64,000 nt of DNA. Source: Rhodococcus sp. 1168. GTDB taxonomy: Bacteria > Actinomycetota > Actinomycetes > Mycobacteriales > Mycobacteriaceae. Location of the stretch: NCBI RefSeq assembly GCF_002091955.1, contig NZ_MKKY01000084.1, forward strand, positions 124,001-188,000, in the 5' to 3' direction. The position numbers and the translations under genes were made by a program. Positions 18,363 through 25,882 of this stretch are shown in pieces; positions within the stretch are counted from its first letter, which is position 1; each line of letters begins with the position of its first letter. Under the pieces are notes generated by a model. That model was not told where the DNA came from and did no database searches. It saw only the letters and a list, made by a program, of their open reading frames with translations.

Positions 18363-19544
18363 ATGACCAACAAGGTTCTCGACAACCTCACCGACATCGC
18401 CGATCAGCTTCGCGATCAGGCGACCGAAGCCGAGCGGATCGGCCAACTTCCCACCGAGACTGCGAAGAAGCTCAAGGTAGCCGGCCCCATCAAGATGCTC
18501 CAACCCGAGCAATACGGCGGTTTCGAAGCGCATCCCCGTGCATTCGCGGAAACCGTGATGAAGGCGGCATCGCTGGATCCGGCTACCGGGTGGGTCTGCG
18601 GCATCGTCGGCGTGCACCCCTGGCAACTGGCCTTCGCCGACCCGAAGGTGCAGGAAGAGGTGTGGGGCCGCGACCCGGACACTTGGATCGCCTCGCCTTA
18701 TGCACCTACCGGTATTGCGAAGCCCGTCGACGGCGGTTACATCTTCAACGGCCGGTGGCAGTTCTCCTCGGGAACCGACCACTGTGACTGGATCTTCCTG
18801 GGCGCGATGAAAGGCGACAAGGACGGCAACATGGCATTGCCGCCGCGGATGATGCACATGATCTTGCCGCGCAAGGACTACGAGATCGTGGAAGATTCAT
18901 GGAATGTAGTGGGCCTGAAGGGAACCGGATCCAAAGACATCATCGTCCGAGATGCTTTCGTCCCCGACTACCGTGCGATGGACGGCGATGAGGTCATCAA
19001 CGGCACCGCCCAGAGGAACGCCGGTATGACCAAGACGCTGTACAAGATGCCGTGGTCCACCATGTTCCCGCTCGGCATCTCCTCCGCAGTCGTCGGCATT
19101 GCCGAGGGCGCACTGGCCGCGCACCTGGACTATCAGCGGGATCGCGTCGGTGCGCAGGGCACCGCAGTCAAGGATGACCCCTACGTGCTGTTCTCGGTCG
19201 GCGAGGCGGCGGCGGACATCAACGCCGCGCGCCAGGAGCTACTGGCAAACGTCGACAGAATGTGGGACATCGTCGACTCGGGCAAGGAGGTCTCCTTCGA
19301 GGACCGCGCCGCGGGCCGCCGCACACAGGTCCGCGCAGCCTGGCGGGCGGTCGCCGCCGTCGACCAGATCTTCGCCCGTTCCGGCGGCAACGCACTGCGG
19401 ATGAACAACCCGCTGCAGCGGTATTGGCGAGACGCACACGCCGGACTGGCTCACGCCATCCACGTGCCCAGCACGGTCTACCATGCGTCCGCACTGAGCT
19501 CGCTCGGCATCGACCCGACGGACAACCTCAAGTCGATGATCTGA
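18363..19544 (+). CDS. hsaA: HsaA-type flavin-dependent 3-HSA 4-hydroxylase, oxygenase component
   Basis: About 393 residues with the acyl-CoA-dehydrogenase fold of group D flavin monooxygenases: LPTETAKKLKVAGPIKMLQP, ATGWVCGIVGVHPWQLAFAD, FNGRWQFSSGTDHCDWIFLG and GLKGTGSKDIIV. HsaA uses FMNH2 supplied by HsaB to hydroxylate 3-HSA to the catechol 3,4-DHSA. It starts at ATG 18363 after AAAGGAAAACTC, 77 bases behind kshA. No hsaB is visible in the window, so reduced flavin must come from another locus. Confidence 0.9.
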   Translation: MTNKVLDNLTDIADQLRDQATEAERIGQLPTETAKKLKVAGPIKMLQPEQYGGFEAHPRAFAETVMKAASLDPATGWVCGIVGVHPWQLAFADPKVQEEVWGRDPDTWIASPYAPTGIAKPVDGGYIFNGRWQFSSGTDHCDWIFLGAMKGDKDGNMALPPRMMHMILPRKDYEIVEDSWNVVGLKGTGSKDIIVRDAFVPDYRAMDGDEVINGTAQRNAGMTKTLYKMPWSTMFPLGISSAVVGIAEGALAAHLDYQRDRVGAQGTAVKDDPYVLFSVGEAAADINAARQELLANVDRMWDIVDSGKEVSFEDRAAGRRTQVRAAWRAVAAVDQIFARSGGNALRMNNPLQRYWRDAHAGLAHAIHVPSTVYHASALSSLGIDPTDNLKSMI

Positions 19545-19586
19545 AATTCGTTCGGTATCGGCACTCACACCTCTGAAGGACAAATC

Positions 19587-20507
19587 ATGACTGAAATTCG
19601 TCACACGGACATCAAGGGCCTCGGCTACGTCAAAATCCAGACCACCGATCTCGAACGCTGGCGGAAGTTCGCGTTCGAGGTGCTCGGCTTCGCCCAAGGA
19701 AAGGGCCCCGACGACAACGCTCTCTACCTACGGATGGATGAGCGCGCCGCTCGCATGGTCATCGTTGCCGGCGACACCGACGAAATCGTCACCATCGGCT
19801 GGGAGGTCCGTGACCACGCAGCCCTCGTCCGCGTCCAGGATGCCGTCGAGGCCGCCGGAATCGACGTAAAACCTCTCTCGCTCGAGGAAGCCGACGCACG
19901 CCGGGTCGAGGAAGTCATCACCTTCCAAGATCCGACCGGGGCCACCCTCGAGGTGTTCCACGGCGCAGTGCTCGATCACAGCCCAGTCGTCACGCCGTTC
20001 GGTGCCAAGTTCGTCACCGGCTCGCAGGGGCTCGGGCACGTAGTGCTTCCCACGATGGACCTGGACGGCGCGTTCTCGTTCTACACCGACGTGCTGGGTT
20101 TCTTGCCCCGCGGCGCGTTCCGTATACCGGCGCCGCCGGAGTTCGGCGCGATGCGAGTCAGGTTCATGGGTGTCAACGAGCGACACCACAGCCTGGCCCT
20201 ATGTCCGTCCCCCCATGGGGGCGCGCCGGGGCTCATCCACATCATGGTCGAGGTGGACACCCTGGACGCGGTCGGACAAGCGTTGGATCGTGTGGTCCAG
20301 GACGGATTCTCGGTGTCCTCGACCCTCGGTCGCCACACCAACGACAAAATGGTCTCGTTCTATGTGCGCGCCCCCGGCGGCTGGGACATCGAATTCGGTA
20401 CCGAGGGAATCAAAGTAGACGAGAAGCACTACTCCGCTGAGGAAATTACCGCCGACAGCTACTGGGGCCACGACTGGTCCGGCAGTGAACCACTGGCAGC
20501 AATGTAG
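19587..20507 (+). CDS. hsaC: HsaC-type extradiol dioxygenase (3,4-DHSA dioxygenase)
   Basis: A 306-residue two-domain type I extradiol dioxygenase built from vicinal-oxygen-chelate modules. The Fe(II) ligands are His151 (GLGHVVLP), His218 (GLIHIMVEV) and Glu269 (WDIEFGTEG), and His200/His201 are near the active site. The family cleaves the catechol ring of 3,4-DHSA to 4,9-DSHA. It follows hsaA by 42 bases and ends at a strong hairpin. The next enzyme, the hydrolase HsaD, is not encoded here. Confidence 0.92.
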   Translation: MTEIRHTDIKGLGYVKIQTTDLERWRKFAFEVLGFAQGKGPDDNALYLRMDERAARMVIVAGDTDEIVTIGWEVRDHAALVRVQDAVEAAGIDVKPLSLEEADARRVEEVITFQDPTGATLEVFHGAVLDHSPVVTPFGAKFVTGSQGLGHVVLPTMDLDGAFSFYTDVLGFLPRGAFRIPAPPEFGAMRVRFMGVNERHHSLALCPSPHGGAPGLIHIMVEVDTLDAVGQALDRVVQDGFSVSSTLGRHTNDKMVSFYVRAPGGWDIEFGTEGIKVDEKHYSAEEITADSYWGHDWSGSEPLAAM

Positions 20508-20512
20508 ATACT

Positions 20513-20552
20513 CGCCTCGCACGCGGCCTCTCCGAAGGCCGCGTGCGAGGCG
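20513..20552 (+). terminator. Strong hairpin after hsaC
   Basis: Perfect 17-base arms, CGCCTCGCACGCGGCCT and its complement, with loop CTCCGA. It lies six bases after the hsaC stop and has no U-tract, typical of actinobacterial intrinsic terminators. Confidence 0.85.
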
Positions 20553-20693
20553 CATCCAACTACCACACGGCGGGAGTGTCCGCTGGGGGCTACGCGAGCG
20601 GCGCATCGATGGGAGAGGGCCGCTTCTTCGGCCATCGCGCCGGAAGATCAGCTTCCAAGGCCGATTCGACCAGCGGGAGAGAGTGGACCTAGT

Positions 20694-21383
20694 TCAGTCT
20701 TGGTCGCTTTTATAGGCCTCAACGTGCCGTTCGACCTCGCGCCACAGGCCGGGCGGGGGCTTCGGGAAGCCGGCCTCGTAGCCGACCTTCACCCGACTGA
20801 TTGTGGCCTCCGCCTCGTCGATATCCTCGATCAACTGCAAAGCCAGTGCGCGCTCCGAGGCGTAGTAGCGTTCGGACCATCGCAGCACGATCTGGGAGTA
20901 AGCCCACGCCGGTTCCTCGGCGGCTCCACGCGCATCGGCCGCAGCGCGCCGTTCCATCTTCTCGACGTACTCGATATGCTCGCGGAGGATATCCTTGAGC
21001 CGATCTGGCTTGTTGAGATGCCCAAGCCAAATCCGAAGCATCACACCGTGTTTGAGAATAGGCGGATCAATAGGTGCCTCATTGGACCACCTTCGGACCG
21101 CGTCGGTCCCAGCCTCGGTGATCTTGTAAAGACGCCTGCCGCGGACGCCGTTGTCATGCTGCACCCGAGAGGTGACGAAGCCATGCTTGTCGAGCTTCTT
21201 CAGCTCCGTATACACCTGACTGAACGAGGGGCTCCAATAGAAGAACTTGATGCTCCAGTCCGCCCACTTCTTGAGGTCGTATCCCGAGAGCTCCTCATCG
21301 AATGCGAGCATGCCGAGAACTGCCCAGCTGGTGGCGGGCAGGTTAGGTAAGTCGGCCTCGGATGCCGATTCGGTCGATGCCAC
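20694..21383 (-). CDS. PadR-family transcriptional regulator
   Basis: From GTG 21383 the product is about 229 residues. The N-terminal winged helix begins TSWAVLGMLAFDEELSGYDL and continues SPSFSQVYTELKKLDKHGFV and RGRRLYKITEAG, the hallmark of PadR proteins. The long C-terminal part is helical and charged, consistent with subfamily-2 PadR dimerisation. An in-frame extension to 21470 shows no family similarity. It sits beside the kshA-hsaA-hsaC operon in the opposite orientation and is a candidate ligand-responsive repressor of it. Confidence 0.88.
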   Translation of the reverse strand: MASTESASEADLPNLPATSWAVLGMLAFDEELSGYDLKKWADWSIKFFYWSPSFSQVYTELKKLDKHGFVTSRVQHDNGVRGRRLYKITEAGTDAVRRWSNEAPIDPPILKHGVMLRIWLGHLNKPDRLKDILREHIEYVEKMERRAAADARGAAEEPAWAYSQIVLRWSERYYASERALALQLIEDIDEAEATISRVKVGYEAGFPKPPPGLWREVERHVEAYKSDQD

Positions 21384-21435
21384 GCCCGCGAGCCTAACAA
21401 TTGGACAATCGAGAGAAACATTACGAGCCACCGCT

Positions 21436-21476
21436 GATCGGATGCCGGGTCGCATTCCGCGTCCCGGCATCCGATC
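21436..21476 (-). terminator. Hairpin downstream of the kstD remnant
   Basis: Arms GATCGGATGCCGGG (21436-21449) and its exact complement (21463-21476) around a 13-base loop. It lies between the PadR start and the end of the kstD fragment and probably terminated transcription of the original kstD gene. Confidence 0.65.
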
Positions 21477-21524
21477 CCGGTACAGCCGCTTCTGTTCTTC
21501 GATAACCTTTCCGCGGTTTCGCCG

Positions 21525-21837
21525 CTAGATGCGCCCGGCTGCGTCGTGCGCTGCGATGTAACCGAACACGAGGCCCTGTCCGATCGTCGCCCCGGCCCCC
21601 GGGTAAGTGCGACCGAAAGCATTGGCCGCGGTGTTGCCGATAGCGTAAAGGCCCTCGATGACGGTGCCGTCCTCACGAAGGGCGCGTGCGCGCTCGTCAG
21701 CCTTGACGCCGCCGCAGGTGCCGAGATCGCTCAGTGTCATCTTGACCGCGTAGAACGGCCCGTTCGTCAGCGGACGCGCTCGCGATCGAGTATCCGCTGT
21801 CCGAACGACATGTAGTCGACGGACGAGCGCGCGAAGT
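21525..21837 (-). pseudogene. 3-ketosteroid delta1-dehydrogenase (kstD), C-terminal remnant
   Basis: About 100 codons resemble the C-terminal FAD-binding end of KstD: an NNFARSSVD stretch, then TNGPFYAVKM, DLGTCGGVKADERARALR, EGLYAIGNTAANAFGRTYPG and GATIGQGLVFGYIAA before the natural stop. A one-base frame change separates the NNFARSSVD segment from PLTNGPFYAVKM, and everything N-terminal is missing. KstD introduces the 1,2-double bond in the steroid A ring. The fragment cannot work alone because the N-terminal dinucleotide domain is gone. Confidence 0.75.
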
Positions 21838-22039
21838 TATTCGCCCACAGGGCAATCCGGTCTCCGGGGTGGGCCCCTGTGGCGGCCATGGCTCGACCCG
21901 CTCTGAATGCCTCGTCAGCGAATCGCTCGTAGCTCAGGCGTTCCCGCCCGTCCACGACGGCCTCACGGTCGGCGCGGCGTCGAGAAGCCTCGACCAACCA
22001 CGGCCCAAACGGTGTCGAGGGTGTTGTCCGAGGGAGAGC
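21838..22039 (-). pseudogene. Acyl-CoA synthetase (fadD-like), N-terminal remnant fused to kstD
   Basis: In frame upstream of the kstD piece, about 65 residues match the N-terminus of AMP-forming acyl-CoA ligases: TPFGPWLVEASRRRADREAV, VDGRERLSYERFADEAFRAG and GAHPGDRIALWAN. Similarity stops at WAN, where the kstD-like NFARSSVD begins, so a deletion removed nearly all of fadD and most of kstD. No good start codon is visible for the ligase part. Neither catalytic nor AMP-binding motifs remain. Confidence 0.65.
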
Positions 22040-22152
22040 GGGAGTGACAGGGCAGTGTGCCTCCCGCTGGGCGGGACGAGTGGGCAGCGCGGTAGCTGTG
22101 GCATGGCTACTTTCATATCCACCGACCACATCCACATGTACGGGAGAGATCA

Positions 22153-22415
22153 ATGGCTTCAGCAGAGGACATCCGTTCAACGGTGTCGAGGTATCTCAAC
22201 GCAGTGGGAAGCGGGACCTCCACAGACGTCGCCTCCCTGCACTGCTCACCGTCCGGGTGGCCGGACACTGTGCAGCTTTCCACTTCCGCGTGGTCACCGA
22301 GACTGGAGACCAGACAATCACGATCGAACCGATCTACATCATGACTTTCGACGACCAGGCTCGGATCACCAGCATCCGCGCCTTCTGGTCGGAGGACGAC
22401 GTCAGCTTCAGATGA
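22153..22415 (+). pseudogene. Ketosteroid-isomerase/SnoaL-like protein, internally deleted
   Basis: Reading starts at ATG 22153 with MASAEDIRSTVSRYLNAVGS, a typical N-terminus of steroid delta-5-isomerase-like proteins. The middle is missing and the frame changes. The C-terminal part then appears as AAFHFRVVTETGDQTITIEP, IYIMTFDDQARITSIRAFWS and a stop at 22415. Only about 85 of the usual 125 residues remain, and they are in two frames. It fits a steroid cluster that once isomerised 5-ene-3-ketosteroids. Confidence 0.7.
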
Positions 22416-22516
22416 GCTGGTTCGAAAAGATTCCATCCTGGCCGTCGGCATTTATACTCCCCCACACGCGCGACCGGAGACACCTCCGCCGCAGCCAAGC
22501 AGGAAACGAGGCAACT

Positions 22517-22774
22517 ATGCAGAACCTGAGCTGCAAGCACTGCGGAAACCGGGTGCTAGTAGAGAAGTACAGTCCCACCCATACCAGCATCCAGTGGCTG
22601 TCGGACGCGGAAACCGCGTGTCCCGAGTTTGCCCAGCAGGCCGCGCTCGGCGTACCCAGCATCTATATCCCCACCTGCTCGGCCCTGCGTGACTCCATCG
22701 AGCAGGCAGCGCACGAGGGCATTGTCGAGACCGACGCGCCCCGCAGCTACCCGGTGCCCGGTCGCCTGATGTAG
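22517..22774 (+). CDS. Small conserved CxxC protein of steroid clusters, function unknown
   Basis: An intact 85-residue protein beginning MQNLSCKHCGNRVLVEKYSP. The C-x-x-C at residues 6-9 and later Cys in TACPEFA and PTCSAL could bind zinc or an iron-sulfur cluster. I recall similar small proteins near ketosteroid genes in actinobacteria, but no role is assigned. The start has a weak purine-rich site (AAACGAGG) six bases upstream. Its survival among broken neighbours suggests selection or recent decay of the others. Confidence 0.65.
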   Translation: MQNLSCKHCGNRVLVEKYSPTHTSIQWLSDAETACPEFAQQAALGVPSIYIPTCSALRDSIEQAAHEGIVETDAPRSYPVPGRLM

Positions 22775-22951
22775 GAGATCTGCCGAAGTCGAGTTGGACA
22801 GGATCGAGGAATTGTTTCGCCCTGCGGCTCGGTGTACGTTCATCGACTTTCTTGTGTGACACCCGACACAAAACATGGTAGATAGATGTATGCCTATTAG
22901 AAACACACTGCTAGACGCGCTGCGGTGAAGGCCAAACACGTGGAGGAACCC

Positions 22952-23818
22952 ATGACAACGCCAGTCGCCGCCAGCACTCCTAGCGCCGTCCTCGACCGCG
23001 CTTCGCTCGTCCTCGACGCGTTCGAAGGGCCGGGCCGCCTCACCCTCGCTCAGATCGTCCGGCGAACCGGACTGCCGCGTTCCTCGGCCCATCGGATGCT
23101 CGAGCGCCTTGTGCATTTGCGATGGCTTCGACGTCAAGGCCACGACTACGAGCTTGGAATGCGCCTGGTCGAGCTCGGTTCACTTGCAGTACACCAAGAT
23201 CGACTACACCGGGCTGCGATGCCCTATCTTCACGATTTGCACCGGGCGACCGGCCATGTGGTTCACCTCGCCATTCTCGACGGAGCCGACGTGGTCTACC
23301 TCGAGAAAATCGGCGGCCGCACCGCAGCAGCCATCCCCACCCGGGTCGGCGGACGCTACCCCGCCCATTGCACGGGGGTCGGGAAAGCAATCCTCGGCTT
23401 CTCGGCCGAACGTCCACTCGTTACCAGCGGCGCGGCTGCACTGAGCCGAAAGACGAGGCACTCCATCTCGACCAGTGCCCAGCTCAGTTCGGATCTGGCA
23501 AAGGTACGCGCGGACGGTATCGCCTACGAGCGAGGGGAGGCACTGGCCGGATTCGGTTGTGTGGCAGCACCGATCGGCAACTTCGGCGAGGTGGTAGCGG
23601 CAGTGTCGCTATGCGGTCCCCTCCAGCACATGCAGCTCGACCACCGCCTCGCTGCGCCAGTCCGGATGGCAGCAGTGGGCATTTGGAACAACATCGAAGG
23701 CGCCGTTCGGGTTCAGCCGACCATGCAGCGAGAGTGCAGGCCATTGCTCGGCACCTCGCCGCCGACCCGACTCCGCGATGCGGGGAAGGCGCTGACCCAG
23801 AATCTGCATTCCACATGA
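22952..23818 (+). CDS. IclR-family transcriptional regulator
   Basis: From ATG 22952, about 288 residues. The N-terminal winged helix (AVLDRASLVLDAFEGPGRLT, LAQIVRRTGLPRSSAHRMLE) is followed by the IclR effector domain (VVHLAILDGADVVYLEKIGG, RYPAHCTGVGKAIL, GFGCVAAPIG). IclR proteins bind small acids or aromatics and control catabolic operons. Its stop overlaps an ATG for a truncated hydrolase, which suggests it once formed an operon with esterase or steroid genes. The present target is unknown. Confidence 0.88.
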   Translation: MTTPVAASTPSAVLDRASLVLDAFEGPGRLTLAQIVRRTGLPRSSAHRMLERLVHLRWLRRQGHDYELGMRLVELGSLAVHQDRLHRAAMPYLHDLHRATGHVVHLAILDGADVVYLEKIGGRTAAAIPTRVGGRYPAHCTGVGKAILGFSAERPLVTSGAAALSRKTRHSISTSAQLSSDLAKVRADGIAYERGEALAGFGCVAAPIGNFGEVVAAVSLCGPLQHMQLDHRLAAPVRMAAVGIWNNIEGAVRVQPTMQRECRPLLGTSPPTRLRDAGKALTQNLHST

Positions 23819-24033
23819 CACTCGACGTCGACGCTGTGAGGGCGAGGCTTCAGATGCCTGCGGAGCCGGAGTTCTCAACCGACTTTTTCAACACCCGTGC
23901 AAGCATGCTGTGGTACTGGAATCAGTACCTACCGATCGATCCCGACCGCGATCATGCATACGCGTCTCCGATTCACGCCGTCCCGTCTGAGGCGGCCGGT
24001 CGGCTCAGCTGCGGTGGCCGACCACCGGGTTGA
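23815..24033 (+). pseudogene. Alpha/beta hydrolase (esterase) fragment
   Basis: The ATG overlaps the IclR stop and opens MTLDVDAVRARLQMPAEPE. It continues with RASMLWYWNQYLP and HAYASPIHA, a segment that in HSL-type esterases lies well inside the protein, before the catalytic Asp. The nucleophile region is absent and similarity ends near 23995, where the GC-rich cassette begins. It is a doubly truncated remnant and marks the left junction of the neighbouring cassette. Confidence 0.55.
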
Positions 24034-25009
24034 GCTCGGAGGCCGCGAGGCCGCCGGGCTCGACACCTGGGAGGAACTCGCGCCAGGTGCCGCTGATGAG
24101 CGTCGGCGACGACGTCACCCGCGCCCCATCGGCGAAGTAGGTGGTGGCCAGCGCCCGGCGCGGTTGCGTCGTCAGGTTGGGGCCCGCGGTGTGGAAGCAC
24201 AGCGCCGAGTGGAACGACACGTCGCCCACCGCGAACGGCCCGGGCTCCACCGCGACGCCGCGCTCGACGAAGCGCTGGGTGACGGCCTCGTCGTACGAGG
24301 TCCCGACCTTGTCGAACTCCAAGTCGGCTACCTCGCCGAGCACCTCGCGGCCGCGGGCGAACGACAGTGGACCCATCCGGCCGGGGATCGCCGACATCGG
24401 CATCCAGGCCGTGACCGCCTGGGTGGTCTGCAGCGGGAAGTGTTCGGCGTCGTGGTGCCAGGGCGTGCGGCCACAGCCGGGCTCCTTGGACAGCGCGTTG
24501 TCGTGGTAGAGCCGAACGCCGGGTTCGTCGAGCAGGGTCGCAGCCAGGCCGCCGATCCGGGGCGACAGCGCCACGGCGCGCATAAGGTCGTCGCGCAGCC
24601 ACATCTGTTCCAGAGCGGTGAACCGGCCCGCGACGTCGTCGCCGTGCTCGGCGCGCAGCAGCTCCTCGAGGTGCTCGGCGAGGCGGCGCACGACCGACGG
24701 CGACAGCACGCCGGGCAGCCGCACGAAGGCCTCCCGCGCGAAAGCCTCGACCGATGCTGGGTCGAGGTCGTAGGGCTCGGCCAGCTCGCGCTCGACCTGC
24801 TCGTCGGTGGCCGCCGGTGCGTCGGGCAGGCCCGGACCGTCGACCAGTTCGGTGGGTGCCTGGTCGTTGGCGGCCAGCGTGACGTACCAGTCCCACCAGT
24901 CCTGGTCGTCGCCCGCCCAGTCCTGCTCGATACCGCCGTCCCGGTTCTGCTCGGGGAGCCGGCCGTTGGTCGACGGGTTGTTCAGAGCCGAAGTGTTTTT
25001 CAGATCCAC
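24005..25009 (-). CDS. PhyH-family Fe(II)/2-oxoglutarate dioxygenase
   Basis: The 334-residue protein has an acidic N-terminal region of about 80 residues and then the phytanoyl-CoA dioxygenase fold. The metal facial triad is visible as H185-x-D187 in TPWHHDAEHFP and distal His273 in CFHTAGPN. Arg284 in the following strand would bind 2-oxoglutarate. PhyH enzymes hydroxylate or halogenate lipids, amino acids and betaines; the substrate here is unknown. Its start overlaps the end of the upstream methyltransferase by 10 bases, so the two are co-translated. The DNA is visibly more GC-rich than the flanks. Confidence 0.85.
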   Translation of the reverse strand: MDLKNTSALNNPSTNGRLPEQNRDGGIEQDWAGDDQDWWDWYVTLAANDQAPTELVDGPGLPDAPAATDEQVERELAEPYDLDPASVEAFAREAFVRLPGVLSPSVVRRLAEHLEELLRAEHGDDVAGRFTALEQMWLRDDLMRAVALSPRIGGLAATLLDEPGVRLYHDNALSKEPGCGRTPWHHDAEHFPLQTTQAVTAWMPMSAIPGRMGPLSFARGREVLGEVADLEFDKVGTSYDEAVTQRFVERGVAVEPGPFAVGDVSFHSALCFHTAGPNLTTQPRRALATTYFADGARVTSSPTLISGTWREFLPGVEPGGLAASELNPVVGHRS

Positions 25010-25812
25010 AGCAGGGCCGCCTCGTGGGAGAAGGTGTAGGCACCGGACTTCTCGCGGCAGGATGCGAGGTAGTCGCCCAGCACGGGTGCCGCCTCCATCT
25101 CCTCCAGCGACACGGAGTCGTCGAAGGCGCAGCGCTGCAGAAAGCCCTCGGCGACGGCACGATCCGACGTGCCGGTGGTGTATGTGATGCGCTGCTCACG
25201 CACATCCGCGCCGGCTCGCACCAGGGAGTCACGCACCTGCTCGGCCGTCGTATACGGCGTCGCTTCGCGCATACCGGCCCGGAAGGCGTCGTAAAAGGCG
25301 AGGTAGTGGGAACTTGCTGTGGCCTGTGCGACCAGGCCGAGACCACCGGGGACCAATGCAGCCACAAACCGCTCGGCCGCGGCGTCCAGCTCGGACGGCG
25401 GCAGGGCGTAGAGCGCATGGATGGCCCACACGACGTCGTAGCCGGTGTGGTCGGTTGGGAGGTCCTGCAGAGTCATCACCAGGTCGTGCCTGGCCGAAAA
25501 CGGCGGGCCCAGCGCGGCGCGCGCCTCGGCCACCGAGAACGCCGACGGGTCGAGCAGGTCGTAAGCCAGCTCGGGCAGCGCGGAGAGGTCGGTGTAGCGG
25601 CGCAGCGCGGTGGGAAACTTGCCGCTGCCGCAGGCCACGTCGAGCAGTGACCAGCTGTCGTGGGCGCGGTCGGCGAGCAGACCGGGCCAGTCGGCGGCCA
25701 GCGCCAGCTGGCGGTAGTCCTCGGTGGCAAGGGCGTAGAACGCCTCCATGCCCGTACGACCCGCCTCACTCCAGTGCTCGAGACTCCGGTCGGCTGTGTC
25801 TCCGCTGCTCAC
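25000..25812 (-). CDS. Class I SAM-dependent methyltransferase
   Basis: From GTG 25812 (with GAGGA five bases upstream), about 270 residues. The SAM motif I is SLLDVACGSGKFPT (near residue 55), with the acidic motif II region ELAYDLLDPSAF and YDVVWAIHALYALP as the motif IV area. The C-terminal half (SHYLAFYDAFRAG and after) recalls small-amine or histamine-type N-methyltransferases. An in-frame extension to 25947 is unlikely because it would overlap the divergent methyltransferase gene. It is the first gene of a pair with the PhyH dioxygenase; the substrate is unassigned. Confidence 0.8.
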   Translation of the reverse strand: MSSGDTADRSLEHWSEAGRTGMEAFYALATEDYRQLALAADWPGLLADRAHDSWSLLDVACGSGKFPTALRRYTDLSALPELAYDLLDPSAFSVAEARAALGPPFSARHDLVMTLQDLPTDHTGYDVVWAIHALYALPPSELDAAAERFVAALVPGGLGLVAQATASSHYLAFYDAFRAGMREATPYTTAEQVRDSLVRAGADVREQRITYTTGTSDRAVAEGFLQRCAFDDSVSLEEMEAAPVLGDYLASCREKSGAYTFSHEAALLWI

Positions 25813-25882
25813 AGGAGTCCTCGTCTCTCTCAGGAAGCCGACCGCAATGCACCGGGTGGGGCGTCGTGGTTGACTCGGTCTG

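Noticed and set aside
21767-22180. 137-residue minus-strand frame as a normal gene
   Set aside because: It joins acyl-CoA synthetase and KstD-like sequence and lacks the catalytic motifs of either, so it is annotated as remnants.
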